A stretch of DNA of 12,337 nucleotides, taken from the NCBI GenBank assembly GCA_050012355.1, contig JBEKHI010000251.1:1-12337 (forward strand), written 5' to 3'. The translations under genes were made by a program, and so were the position numbers. The notes beneath the pieces were generated by a model, which worked only from the letters and a program-made list of their open reading frames with translations, made no database searches and was not told the origin of the DNA. Below are positions 1 through 8,100 of the stretch, piece by piece; within the stretch, counting starts at the first letter, position 1, and each line of letters begins with the position of its first letter. Source of the stretch: JBEKHI01 sp050012355. Its GTDB lineage: Bacteria > Actinomycetota > Actinomycetes > Streptosporangiales > Streptosporangiaceae.

Positions 1-123
1 GGTCCTCGCGGTGCGATCGCCGGCCGCCGCGCGGCGGGCGCGGGCCTCGTCGTCGTGCGCGGCGCTGGCGTACATGCGGTCGAGCGCGGAGGCGACGCGG
101 GGGTCATGCAGTGTGTTGGTCAT
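1..123 (-). CDS. N-terminus of a possible O-methyltransferase (partial, runs off the window)
   Basis: An open frame reads leftward from ATG at 123 to the window edge, giving 41 residues that begin MTNTLHDPRVASALDRMY and continue with an Ala/Arg/Asp-rich helix. This start resembles, from memory, the N-terminal helix of actinobacterial class I SAM-dependent O-methyltransferases (an L-x-x-P-x-V-x-x-x-L-D-R-x-Y pattern), but the catalytic part lies outside the window. No Shine-Dalgarno sequence precedes the ATG, and the putative -10 box lies so close that the transcript may be leaderless. The gene is divergent from the TetR gene 66 bp away and is its most likely target. That the frame is coding is fairly likely; the family assignment is tentative. 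Confidence 0.5.
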   Translation of the reverse strand, partial: MTNTLHDPRVASALDRMYASAAHDDEARARRAAAGDRTART

Positions 124-129
124 GAATTT

Positions 130-158
130 AGAGTAGACGCAACGTCTCGTATTGTCTA
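130..158 (-). promoter_or_regulatory. Candidate promoter of the leftward gene with an embedded TetR operator
   Basis: On the minus strand TAGACA (158-153) and TACTCT (135-130) are separated by 17 bp, a -35/-10 like pair. The perfect inverted repeat AGACG-CAA-CGTCT (135-147) fills the spacer and touches the -10. A palindrome between the two promoter boxes of the divergent gene is the classic place for a TetR-family operator. The -10 match is only moderate, so the assignment is an inference. Confidence 0.45.
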
Positions 159-189
159 GCGTGTTCTACGCTGATCCTCGGAGGTCACC

Positions 190-816
190 ATGACGCGAGC
201 TGAGCAAGCCGATCGGGAGCGGGAAGCGGCCGCGCCGCAGCACCGCGGAAACCGCTGGGGGCGCAGCGAGCATGCGCGCCAGGCCGTGCTCGAGGCAGCC
301 GACGACCTGCTCGCCGAGCGCGGCTTCGCCGGGCTGACCATCGAGGGCATCGCCGCGGCCGCGGGTGTGGCCAAGCAGACGATCTACCGCTGGTGGAACT
401 CCAAGACCGACATCCTGATGGACGCTCTCTTGCAGGACGCCGCCGAGCACCTGATCCCGGCCGATCACGGCGATCTGGGGGAAGACCTGCGCGACCAGCT
501 CAGCCGGGTGGCCGATTTCCTGACCCGCTCTGACCCGGGGGCGGTCTGCCGCGCCCTCATCGGGCAGGCCCTGCACGATCCCGCGTTCGCAGCGGTCTTC
601 CGCAGCCGGTTCCTCGCCGAGCAGCGTGAGCGTGATCGCCTGCCGCTCGACCGCGCGATCACCCGCGGCCAGCTTCCCGCCGGCACCGACGTGCTATCCG
701 ACATCGACGAGTTGCTCGGCCCCATCTACTACCGCGTCCTCGTCACCGCCGAACCCGTCGACCGGTCATTCACCGACCGCCTAGTGGACCACTACCTCCG
801 CCGTTTCGAACCGTGA
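190..816 (+). CDS. TetR/AcrR-family transcriptional regulator
   Basis: A 208-aa protein of normal TetR length. The N-terminal DNA-binding domain (about residues 28-75) has the family pattern: a helix with AVLEAADDLLAERGFAGLTIEGIA, then the recognition helix GVAKQTIYRWWNSK. The C-terminal helical region would bind a ligand and dimerise; it resembles the TetR_C_11-type domain. The start is supported by GGAGG at 180-184, five bases before the ATG. A basic, hydrophilic 25-residue extension precedes the domain. It is divergent from the possible O-methyltransferase and probably represses that gene, and perhaps itself, through the palindrome between them. The inducer is unknown. Confidence 0.92.
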   Translation: MTRAEQADREREAAAPQHRGNRWGRSEHARQAVLEAADDLLAERGFAGLTIEGIAAAAGVAKQTIYRWWNSKTDILMDALLQDAAEHLIPADHGDLGEDLRDQLSRVADFLTRSDPGAVCRALIGQALHDPAFAAVFRSRFLAEQRERDRLPLDRAITRGQLPAGTDVLSDIDELLGPIYYRVLVTAEPVDRSFTDRLVDHYLRRFEP

Positions 817-837
817 CGCGCTAGCCGGATCAGCGCG
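817..837. terminator. Weak hairpin between convergent genes
   Basis: CGCGCT (817-822) pairs with AGCGCG (832-837) across a 9-base loop, directly after the TetR stop and 40 bp before the stop of the convergent ROK gene. No U-tract follows, so termination is plausible only from position and GC content. Confidence 0.25.
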
Positions 838-877
838 CGCTTGGCCTCATTGGGATCCAGCGACGACCCGGCGGGAA

Positions 878-2497
878 TTACCAGTTCGCCCAAGGCGCAG
901 CCCGAGACGACAGATAAGCCTGAATGGCAGCGCAGGCCGCCCCCTGGGCAATATAGCGATCCCTCAACTCTACGTACCGGATCGACGGGTTGTTAAGCAT
1001 GGGGTATCTCTGGCTTTTCGCGTGGGTGGTGACCGCATCGCAGAAGATTTCGCTATGGCAAAGGTCGGAGCAGAAAACGATTATCTCAGCCGGGTCAAGC
1101 AGGCAGTAGATGTAGGCAACGGTTCTTCCAAGCGCGCGCCCGGCGCGCTCAAGCGTTCCCGCAGCCGCCGATTTGACCTGCTCGTTCTCATCTTGTTGCT
1201 GCATACTGACGAGCCACGCGGGGATGTCTCCGCCCTTTGACCGGTCGATCTGCGGAGGTGACTTTATCGGCCCCACGCCGTAAAAGCCGTAACGTGCATT
1301 AAAGTCATCAAGCAGCGGCCTGTCTTGAACGACGCTTTCGCCGCAGCCGTCACGGCCGCAACGACAGCGGCGGGCGCCGAGCTCTATTGGATCACGATCG
1401 CCTCCGTCATTGTATTCAATCGCCAGATGTCCGACCTCGCCTGCGGTTCGATTTTGGCCGAGCAGAAGGTCATGGCCGCTTAGGATCGCTCCACCCAAAC
1501 CGTCTCTCAGTTTGAGAACAACCAGGTTGTCGTTTTCGCCAATTTCAGCAAGCCCGAACATCAGCCCTTCCGTCGCCAGGCTTTCAAACTGTGCCAGACG
1601 AGCCAGGGCCTTGACATCGTTCTCGACGACAATTGGCCGGTCAAAGGTAAGACCGTTGACCCTGAGATACTCAACGAGCTCGTCTCTTAGATGAAAATCG
1701 TCCCCAACATCATAAGTGAGACAACGGCGTACCGTGCCGCTCCCGCTGTCCACAAGGCCTTCCATGGAAATTCCTATTCCTGCGAGCCGAGATCGAGCAT
1801 CGGTTCCGCTACCTTCAGCCGCGCCCTTTCCCGACCGCTCGAACCCGATAAAAGGGTCGAGCGAAAAGTCCGCAACCGGTACGGTATCCCAGTTGAATTC
1901 CTGGAGGATCGAAATTGCCCATCTTATGGCGCGGTAGCACTCGCGCTTAACGGCTTGACGGAACTCGTCCCGTGCCCTGCCAAACTCAATCCCCGAAACG
2001 TCGGAATTGAGGCCCAACCGTCTTTCTTCGAAGTCATCAAACAGTCTCGAAAAAGCTGGTTCGCATGGTTCTTCGTAGAGGAAAGCAGGCCCAATCTCGC
2101 AGCCGGAACCGGTCGTCACCTGGTGCACATTTCCACATATATCGACAAGCGCAGCGTAGACGGTTTTTTGCTCCGGCGCTATGGCGATCCCTAGAAATGA
2201 CCCAAAGGCTTGCCAGCTCAAAGCGGCCGGAGTCTTCCTAGATTGATTCGATTTCCTGAGGACCAGACCCTTCTCGCTGAGCTTCCTGAGGAGCCCGCTA
2301 ACTCCTCGCTGGCCACCAGGCTCGATACCAAGCAATCGCCCAATCTCGCCGGCTGAAGTATGCATCTCAGACCCGTCGGCCAGGGCGCGATTCTGGTCCG
2401 CAACCAGTACCTGCGCAATGGCCGCCACGTGCCGGGCACGAGTACCCAACTGAAAGGCAGGCTCACTCGCTACTGGGCGAAATGCTCGTGGACTCAT
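878..2497 (-). CDS. ROK-family regulator (NagC/Mlc/XylR type)
   Basis: A 539-aa protein read from ATG 2497. Residues about 20-85 look like a winged helix (GEIGRLLGIEP, then GVSGLLRKLSEKGLVLRK). The rest is a ROK fold. VENDVKALA (about 291-299) carries the active-site-type Asp, DGLGGAI and GEVGHLAIE (about 353-361) follow, and then comes a zinc knuckle, CRCGRDGCGE (about 378-387), with His357 as the likely fourth ligand. The first nucleotide-binding loop (GIAIAPEQ) lacks the Asp-Gly-Gly-Thr pattern of ROK sugar kinases, so a sugar-sensing regulator is more likely than an enzyme. It is longer than the usual ~400 aa, with extra sequence at about 140-235. The frame stays open upstream to 3148, but that part encodes unrelated, non-ROK sequence. 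GAGG ten bases before the ATG is a modest ribosome site. No sugar-metabolism gene is adjacent, so the ligand is unknown. Confidence 0.82.
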   Translation of the reverse strand: MSPRAFRPVASEPAFQLGTRARHVAAIAQVLVADQNRALADGSEMHTSAGEIGRLLGIEPGGQRGVSGLLRKLSEKGLVLRKSNQSRKTPAALSWQAFGSFLGIAIAPEQKTVYAALVDICGNVHQVTTGSGCEIGPAFLYEEPCEPAFSRLFDDFEERRLGLNSDVSGIEFGRARDEFRQAVKRECYRAIRWAISILQEFNWDTVPVADFSLDPFIGFERSGKGAAEGSGTDARSRLAGIGISMEGLVDSGSGTVRRCLTYDVGDDFHLRDELVEYLRVNGLTFDRPIVVENDVKALARLAQFESLATEGLMFGLAEIGENDNLVVLKLRDGLGGAILSGHDLLLGQNRTAGEVGHLAIEYNDGGDRDPIELGARRCRCGRDGCGESVVQDRPLLDDFNARYGFYGVGPIKSPPQIDRSKGGDIPAWLVSMQQQDENEQVKSAAAGTLERAGRALGRTVAYIYCLLDPAEIIVFCSDLCHSEIFCDAVTTHAKSQRYPMLNNPSIRYVELRDRYIAQGAACAAIQAYLSSRAAPWANW

Positions 2498-2513
2498 CGA
2501 CTGAACGCCTCGG

Positions 2514-2541
2514 AGCTTAGATCTGCTTTGGCTTAAGTCAA
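2514..2541 (-). promoter_or_regulatory. Candidate promoter of the ROK gene
   Basis: On the minus strand TTGACT (2541-2536) and TAAGCT (2519-2514) are separated by 16 bp, with predicted initiation about 10 bp before the ATG at 2497. The -35 is good, the -10 mediocre. It supports 2497 as the real start rather than the longer frame. Confidence 0.35.
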
Positions 2542-3148
2542 TTGCAACACGACTGAGTGTAGCAATGCAATAGCCGGCAGTCATTTCCGGGCGAGTAGCG
2601 GTCACCACCAAGCCGCGCCAGGTGGAGCAACACCCTGACCACGGCCGTAACTGCCCCGCAGGAGACCGGCGCGTACTCACTTGGACTCTCTCCTCGTTCC
2701 CCCAGCGCGGGTGCGGCGCTGATCGCATTCGCCGCACTGGCAAGACCAGGCTCCTCCACCTCGGAAACACCTGCCTTAGCATGCGCGACGTTTGCGCAAC
2801 GCCGCAGATGGCGGCTCCGTCGCGACGACGTCCCTGAATCAGGGCACGGCGCATCTCCATGAGTCTTGGCTGATTGAGTATCGCTTTAAGCGAAGACTCA
2901 CGTACATTTCCGAAAATTTCCGTCCGTTCCGAATCCTCGCAGCAAAGGACTACATCTCCCGTGACGGTTACTACGCATAGTTCTATAGGCGCAAAGCAGG
3001 GAGTTCCAAGATGCCGCGCGGAGCAAGGACTCCGCGGGAGTCTCCAAGGGACCGGGGGTGGTGGCCCAGGCAGGTTGCCGGTGACCGGATCTTCCCGATC
3101 GATCGACGGTGTCACCGAGCCTCCAAAACGACCACATGCGCCCGGCAC
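2538..3148 (-). pseudogene. Decayed radical-SAM/SPASM protein remnant
   Basis: The minus-strand frame through about 2998-2804 encodes a recognisable SPASM segment: Cys near 2998 (TPCFAP), Cys 2977, then GDVVLCCEDSE (Cys-Cys at 2944 and 2941), FGNVRESSLKAI, a helix with MEMRRALIQGRR, and ICG with Cys at 2806. SPASM domains use such Cys to bind auxiliary iron-sulfur clusters. The expected second Cys of the closing C-x-x-C is not in that frame but appears one base out of phase (codon 2798-2796, reading CANVAHAKAG). That second frame stays open to the stop at 2538, so a single-base deletion near 2798 is likely. The N-terminal radical-SAM part with its CxxxCxxC was not found upstream. The partner substrate, possibly a peptide, is unknown. 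SPASM recognition is by pattern, without a profile search. Confidence 0.6.
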
Positions 3149-3196
3149 GACTGGAACCCGGCAGGCGAATGTGCATCCGGGTAAGAGAGTTATCGA

Positions 3197-3280
3197 CCAA
3201 GGTAAACATCCAAGGTAGCTCCTTGCAGGAATTGTCCAAGGTAGGTCTATGCAGGAAACGTCCTAGGTAGGGCCATGCAT
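3197..3280. repeat. Short direct-repeat cluster with 13/26-bp spacing
   Basis: CCAAGGTA occurs at 3197, 3210 and 3236, and as CCTAGGTA at 3262. The starts are thus 13, 26 and 26 bp apart. The last three belong to imperfect 26-bp units that share the box, a partly conserved middle and a TGCAGGAA or TGCAT part. The unit is not a multiple of three and the region is not convincingly coding. It lies at the broken upstream edge of the SPASM remnant. It could be a protein-binding array, an old integration or rearrangement scar, or a simple tandem duplication. Confidence 0.6.
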
Positions 3281-3409
3281 TGACGAAGCCGCTGGGATGC
3301 TGCAGCCTTTTATTAACAGCCACAAGAGATATGGAGCGACGGATAATCGGAATTTGCCGTCTCACCTGTACACGGCAGCGAATCGATGGGGTCGGGGAAA
3401 GGAACGAAG

Positions 3410-3721
3410 ATGACCGAGAACAACGCCTGGCGAGAGCTTGCGTTCCGGTGCAACGGCGGTGGCGGCTGCGTCATGGTCGAGAGGGCTGCCGATGACATCC
3501 TCATCTGGGATTCAAAGAATCCGCAGGGCCCGCGCTTGTCGTTTAGCAGGAAGGAGTATGCCGACTTCCGGCGGCGGGTCCGGGACGATGCGTGGCCCCG
3601 CGTGGCCCTGAGGCTCTTGAACTCCATGCTCCGGCACTCACCGGCCCTCCGCGGAAAGCTCGCGCACGTCGGACGCGACCTCCGCCACGAGGTCGCGGGC
3701 GGCCGCGCCGAACACGGCTGA
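3410..3721 (+). CDS. DUF397 domain protein
   Basis: A 103-aa protein whose first ~58 residues match the DUF397 pattern: AWRELAFRC near the start, a Gly-rich turn, CVMVER, then IWDSKNPQGPRLSFSRKEYADF. DUF397 proteins are small partners of XRE/DUF5753 regulators in actinomycetes, in developmental and possibly antitoxin-like roles. AAAGGA eight bases upstream selects ATG 3410 over ATG 3386. The ~40-residue Arg/Leu-rich tail is unusual for the family. Its last 84 bp overlap the 3' end of the convergent XRE gene, so the tail may be chance readthrough. The tail-to-tail arrangement differs from the normal tandem order. Confidence 0.72.
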   Translation: MTENNAWRELAFRCNGGGGCVMVERAADDILIWDSKNPQGPRLSFSRKEYADFRRRVRDDAWPRVALRLLNSMLRHSPALRGKLAHVGRDLRHEVAGGRAEHG

Positions 3722-4522
3722 CTGCCGGAGCAGGCTCCACTGCTCCTCGTAAAGCGCCACGGGCCCAGTCCCGCTGACGGTCAGGATGGCATGCACGGTC
3801 TCGATGCGGATCAGTGCATCCTGGGGCCCATCGGCTGGTTCAAAGATGTTGAACCCGTGGGGGACATGAGTCAGCGCTTCGACGCCGGTAGGAATCAGTC
3901 CGATGCTGACGTTGTCCAGGGTGCTCAGTGAAGCGATGCGATCAAGCTGGGCCGCCATCATGTCGGGCGACCCGGGCCGGAACCGCAGCGCTGCCTCGGT
4001 GATCAGGAACTCGAACCGGCGCGCGGGATCAAACAGCGCGATCTGCCGCTCGAGTCTCGCGGCTACGATACCGGGGATGTCACGCCGGTCATACGGCGGC
4101 TGGAACATTTCGAACAACCGCCGGGCGTACTCGGCGGTCTGCAGCAGGCCAGGGACCACCGAGGGCTCATAGGTGAGTTTGAGGACAGTGCTGTCCTCAA
4201 GTTCCTTGATGGTGTTCTGAAGGTGCCCCTGTTCACTCATGGCGTCGTGCCATGAACGGATCTCCGTGTAGGCTCCTTCCGCCAGGATCCGGAGCGCCTC
4301 TTCCGCTCGGCCCTGAGCCCCGGTCTCCCGCGCCCACCTGGTCACCTCCGGGACCGACGGGACAGCGGTACCAGACTCGATCCGCGACACCTTCGACTGG
4401 CTGATCCCCATCCGCATGGCCAGCTCGCGCCCGGACAACCCGGCCTGCTCGCGCAGGCGACGGAGTTCCCCGCACAACTGACGCTGCTTGCCGAGCAGTA
4501 TCTCCTGATCCGTGGCGCTCAC
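3638..4522 (-). CDS. XRE-family regulator with DUF5753 domain
   Basis: A 294-aa protein. Residues about 18-62 form an XRE helix-turn-helix (LRRLREQAGLSGRELAMRMG, then ISQSKVSRIESG). Residues about 100-285 form the DUF5753 ligand-like domain: TIKELEDSTVLKLTYEP, then VVPGLLQTAEYARR, and near the C-terminus TGPVALYEEQWSLL. Length and order are normal for this large actinomycete family. The GTG start at 4522 is directly preceded by AAGGA with no spacer, so it is a poor ribosome site; an in-frame stop just upstream leaves no longer option. Translation may be leaderless, or may begin slightly downstream. Such proteins usually pair with DUF397, here the convergent neighbour. Confidence 0.88.
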   Translation of the reverse strand: MSATDQEILLGKQRQLCGELRRLREQAGLSGRELAMRMGISQSKVSRIESGTAVPSVPEVTRWARETGAQGRAEEALRILAEGAYTEIRSWHDAMSEQGHLQNTIKELEDSTVLKLTYEPSVVPGLLQTAEYARRLFEMFQPPYDRRDIPGIVAARLERQIALFDPARRFEFLITEAALRFRPGSPDMMAAQLDRIASLSTLDNVSIGLIPTGVEALTHVPHGFNIFEPADGPQDALIRIETVHAILTVSGTGPVALYEEQWSLLRQSAVFGAAARDLVAEVASDVRELSAEGR

Positions 4523-4542
4523 TCCTTAAGCATAAATCATAG

Positions 4543-4559
4543 TGACTCATATCGAGTCA
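4543..4559. promoter_or_regulatory. 17-bp palindrome, likely XRE operator
   Basis: TGACTC-ATATC-GAGTCA is a perfect inverted repeat with 6-bp arms and a 5-bp spacer, 21 bp upstream of the GTG of the XRE/DUF5753 gene. It overlaps a minus-strand TTGACT (4560-4555) that could be the -35 box, with TATGAT or TATGCT further down at non-ideal spacing. Position and symmetry fit an autoregulatory operator. Confidence 0.5.
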
Positions 4560-5042
4560 AGTACGCCCCCATCGTGAGAGGCGAGGGTTGTCACCGGTGA
4601 TCGGCAGCCTCGCAAGAAACCGCACTATCATCCGAAACGAGCGTGTACTGGCGTACCACGGTGCAAAGCCGGGAAGCAAGCGGCACTCTGGTCCACGTTG
4701 ATTCGATGACGAGCAGCGGATGCTGTCCGGGCAGGTCGGACTGGCCCGTCCTCCTCCTTCCCGCGGACTGACTCCTACGAATTTTTACGAATCGACCCGT
4801 TCTGTTTGCATCACATTCTCCGCCGATGGTACAAAGAGTCTGCACATGCAAGCGTTCGCACAGAGATCTAACGATATGTGGGCCTCACCCAGAGTAGTTG
4901 AATCTTCACCACACGAGGTGGCTGACCCGGGATGAGTCGTAGCGAGTTACCGCGAAGGCGGGATGCAGGGTGAGTCTTACGGAGCAGAGCATGGCGTTCG
5001 GCGAACGGCATCGGCTCGACGGTGAACGCCGACGATGCACAG

Positions 5043-5065
5043 GGCGGTCCCGTGACGGGGCCGCC
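5043..5065 (+). promoter_or_regulatory. Strong hairpin upstream of the NLR operon
   Basis: GGCGG-T-CCC (5043-5051) pairs with GGG-G-CCGCC (5057-5065) through nine pairs, one a G-U wobble, around the loop GTGAC. A second small stem, GCCGG/CCGGC, follows at 5073-5088. No T-run follows. It could terminate upstream transcription, act as a leader structure if transcription starts further upstream, or bind a protein as DNA. Confidence 0.4.
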
Positions 5066-5128
5066 AGGAACCGCCGGGATTATCCGGCAAGCCCATCGGT
5101 TCCATTCACATCCCCGGGCAGGACGGTA

Positions 5129-5156
5129 TTTCCGCTTCCCTGCTGCAATCTATAAC
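5129..5156 (+). promoter_or_regulatory. Candidate promoter of the NLR-Bell operon
   Basis: TATAAC at 5151-5156 is a good -10 box, with TTTCCG at 5129-5134 a weak -35 at 16-bp spacing. Initiation near 5163 would leave a leader of about 10 nt before the GTG. A weak -35 would suit activator-dependent or low basal expression. Confidence 0.3.
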
Positions 5157-5173
5157 GCTGGCTAAGGGCCGCC

Positions 5174-8100
5174 GTGGACACCAATATAAACAACGATGAT
5201 CAATCTGGCGAAAGCCTGCCATGGGAATACGCCTTCCGGCAGGTAAATATAAACAGGGCTTTCGTCGCAGTGGGTGATAATAACTACTTCACCGTGAACA
5301 TCGGGCAGGCTATCCAGCCTGCTCCGCCGCCACGTGGCGGGTCACCCTATCGCGGACTAGATGCTTTCCAGAAAGACGACTCTGACTATTTCTTCGGTCG
5401 CGGAGAAGTAACCAATCAGGTACTGAGCGGGTTGGCGAACCGTCTCCATAGCCCAGGGTTCCTGGTGGTGTCGGGAGCATCGGGCGCCGGCAAGTCCTCG
5501 CTGCTGCAGGCCGGGGTCTTGCCGCGACTGCACCGGGACGGACTGCCTAGCGCTCCGGCCGCGAAGTCGTGGCCATGCCTAGTGATCACGCCGACTTCGC
5601 AACCGCTGGACATGCTGGCTCTCGCAGTCGCGGGGCTCATCGATAAGACCTCCGACAGGGTGCGGTACGCGCTTGAGAAAGACCCGGGAAGTTTCGCGCT
5701 CATCGCCCGAGAGGCTGTTCAGGCGCAGCTTAAGGCCACGGACGATCAGCGGACAGGCCGACTCATCCTGGTGATCGACCAGTTTGAGCAGCTGTTCACC
5801 GCGTGCACCGGTGAAGCGCAACGACGCAAATTCATCGATGCCCTGCATGCGGCAGCAACTTTCATAGGTCCGGGGCTGGCACCAGCGGCGCTGGTCGTCA
5901 TCGTGGTACGGGCGGATTTCGAGACCCGGTGCGCACAGTATTCGGAACTGACTGATGCGATCCAGTACCGCTACTTGCTGCCACCGATTACTGGCCGTCA
6001 GCTGAGAAACGTGATTACCGGCCCAGCCGAGAACGCTCGCTTGAGTATCGAGGAAGGACTAGTCCGCCAGCTTCTCGACGAGGTAGGCGTTGACGGTGCT
6101 ACCGGGACTGTCTCCAGCCCGGGAGTGCTGCCGCTGCTGTCGCATGCCCTGGCCCAGACATGGCTTGTTCATCAAGGGCCTGCACTGACCTTGGCCAACT
6201 ACGAGGAGACCGGTGGCATTGAAAAGGCCGTCGAGCGCAGCGCAACAGCTGCCTACAGCTCGCTGACGGTTCCTCAACGGAATATCGCCCGGCTGGTGTT
6301 CATCATGCTGACCTCCGTCAGTGCCGACAATAAGGTCACCTCCGTCCCCAGGACCAAGGCCGAACTGTCCGCGGGCATAGGAGAAGCCAAGGAAGGCAGC
6401 CTGCAGGCGGTGCTGGATGCCTTCGCTCATCCGGATCGGCGGCTGCTGACCCTGTCCGATAACAGCGTCGCGATCGCACACGAGGTGCTCATCCAGACCT
6501 GGCCGCTGCTGCACGACGAATGGCTAGCCGAAGACAGTGCCACTCAGAAGATCCTCATCGCACTGCGCGACACCGCGGCCGACTGGGACCGGGACAAGCA
6601 CAATCCCGCGTATCTGTACACCGGAAGCCGTCTAGCAGTTGCCATGAAGGCCGCTGCCCTGAGCAGTGCCGAGCCGACGCGATTCCCGCGCCTCACGGAG
6701 CCAGCCAACGAGTTCCTGGCCAGGAGCTACCGGCTTGAGCAACGCCGCGTCAGGCTGCGGCACCGGATCATTGCCGTGCTCGCCGCGCTGGTCATAGGCC
6801 TAGCCGCGATCACGGTCTGGGCTAACCAGGAACGAAACGCCGCGAACGCTGAGCGTGATGCGTACACGTCTGAAGCCCTCGACGCCCAGAGCCAGGCCAA
6901 CCGCGACTACAACCCGTCCCTGGCCGAGCAGAAAGCGCTCGCTGCGTGGGCTATCAAGCCCGCTGACGCGGTCGCCGACTACACGATCCTGGATGAGGCG
7001 GCAAACCTCCAGTGGAACGCGGCTCTCGGCACCGGCGGTACCTCCGAGGGCTGGGTAACGTACAGCCCAAACGGCAAGCTTCTTGCCGTCCGGACCGACG
7101 ATGGTGTGCATCTCTGGAACGCCGCGACCCACCAGGCGCTTTACACCTATCTGGTGGGAAACGGCAACGGGTATGACTCGGTGGCATTCAGAGCTGACGG
7201 CAAACGTCTCGCAGTTGTCTCCAACCAGACAATAGAACTCTGGAGCACTACCGCTCCGTACAAACGAATTTCCTCGCTCGCTATGCCCAGTGAAAACGAC
7301 GAATACTATTCGTCAGTTGCGTTCAGCCAGCAGGGCAACCTTGTTGCGGCCGGTGCCATTGACGACAATACCAGCGGTGGTATTCGTATCTGGAATACCA
7401 CCGACCACAACCGGTCGATCTTCCTTCCAGTCAGCAGCGATGCTGAGAACATCGGATCGGTGGCGTTTAGCCCTAATGGCAAGTACCTTGCGGTCATCAC
7501 CGGGAACAGCGTAGAGCTCTGGAACATCAGCACACTCTGGAGTGTCAACCCTCTCCCCCAGGCCGCCGTCCTCGACGTCGGCAACGACGATAACGATAGC
7601 TGCGCCGTAGGTGCGCCCACGTTCAGCCAGGACAGCTCGCAACTCGCCGTCGCCATCGACAACGGCACCACCTTCGACGAAGGCGCGTGCGAAATCCCGG
7701 ATCACGCATATGGCACGATCCGGATCTGGAGCACGGGCTCCGCCGGGCAACAACCGATCACCTTTGATGCCGCCGGTGGTGCCGCGGTTGGTTCGGCCAC
7801 CTTCAACTCCAAGGACGGCCTTCTCGCGGTCACCACCAGCAACGGTGTTCAGCTATGGGGCATCTCCCGGCAGGCAGGCACCCTTACCTACGAGCAGGCG
7901 GACACCCTGGCCGCAGCCGGGGACGCAGCGGTCTACTCGGCTGCGTTCAGTCCTGACGGCAAAGTCCTTGCGGTCGCGACCAGCACCGGGGTATGGCTGA
8001 CAGACCCAGTCACGGATTTGCTTAACGGCCATCCGAGCGACTTTTCACTCACTGGCGAAGGCCCGGCATCCACCGTGGCTCTGAATCGTGACGGCTCACT

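Larger units (their letters stand above)
4561..5173. other. Long intergenic region, no convincing gene
   Basis: About 0.6 kb between the XRE regulator and the NLR operon. Several short frames are open on both strands (for example 4591-4851 minus and 4720-4935 plus), but none has a recognisable domain together with a good ribosome site. The stretch contains a TACGAAT direct repeat at 4776 and 4786, one helical turn apart. A strong hairpin (5043-5065), a weaker stem (5073-5077 with 5084-5088) and a possible promoter (5129-5156) lie near its right end. Confidence 0.5.

Noticed and set aside
2538..2759. A separate Cys-rich small peptide (possible RiPP precursor) ending in CRLLHCYTQSCCN
   Set aside because: The frame is better explained as the shifted C-terminus of the SPASM remnant. 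The GTG at 2759 has no good ribosome site.
878..3148. A single 756-aa SPASM-ROK fusion protein
   Set aside because: The frame is open throughout, but the stretch between the SPASM segment and residue 1 of the ROK protein has no domain character. The true SPASM C-terminus continues in another frame, and a promoter-like pair and a start codon precede the ROK part.
4591..4851. An 86-aa minus-strand gene in the intergenic region
   Set aside because: No recognised domain and no clear ribosome site; the composition looks like random reading of GC-rich DNA.
4970..5155. A 61-aa gene directly before the NLR
   Set aside because: Arg-rich low-complexity product, unconvincing start, and it covers the hairpins and promoter-like box; likely a chance frame.
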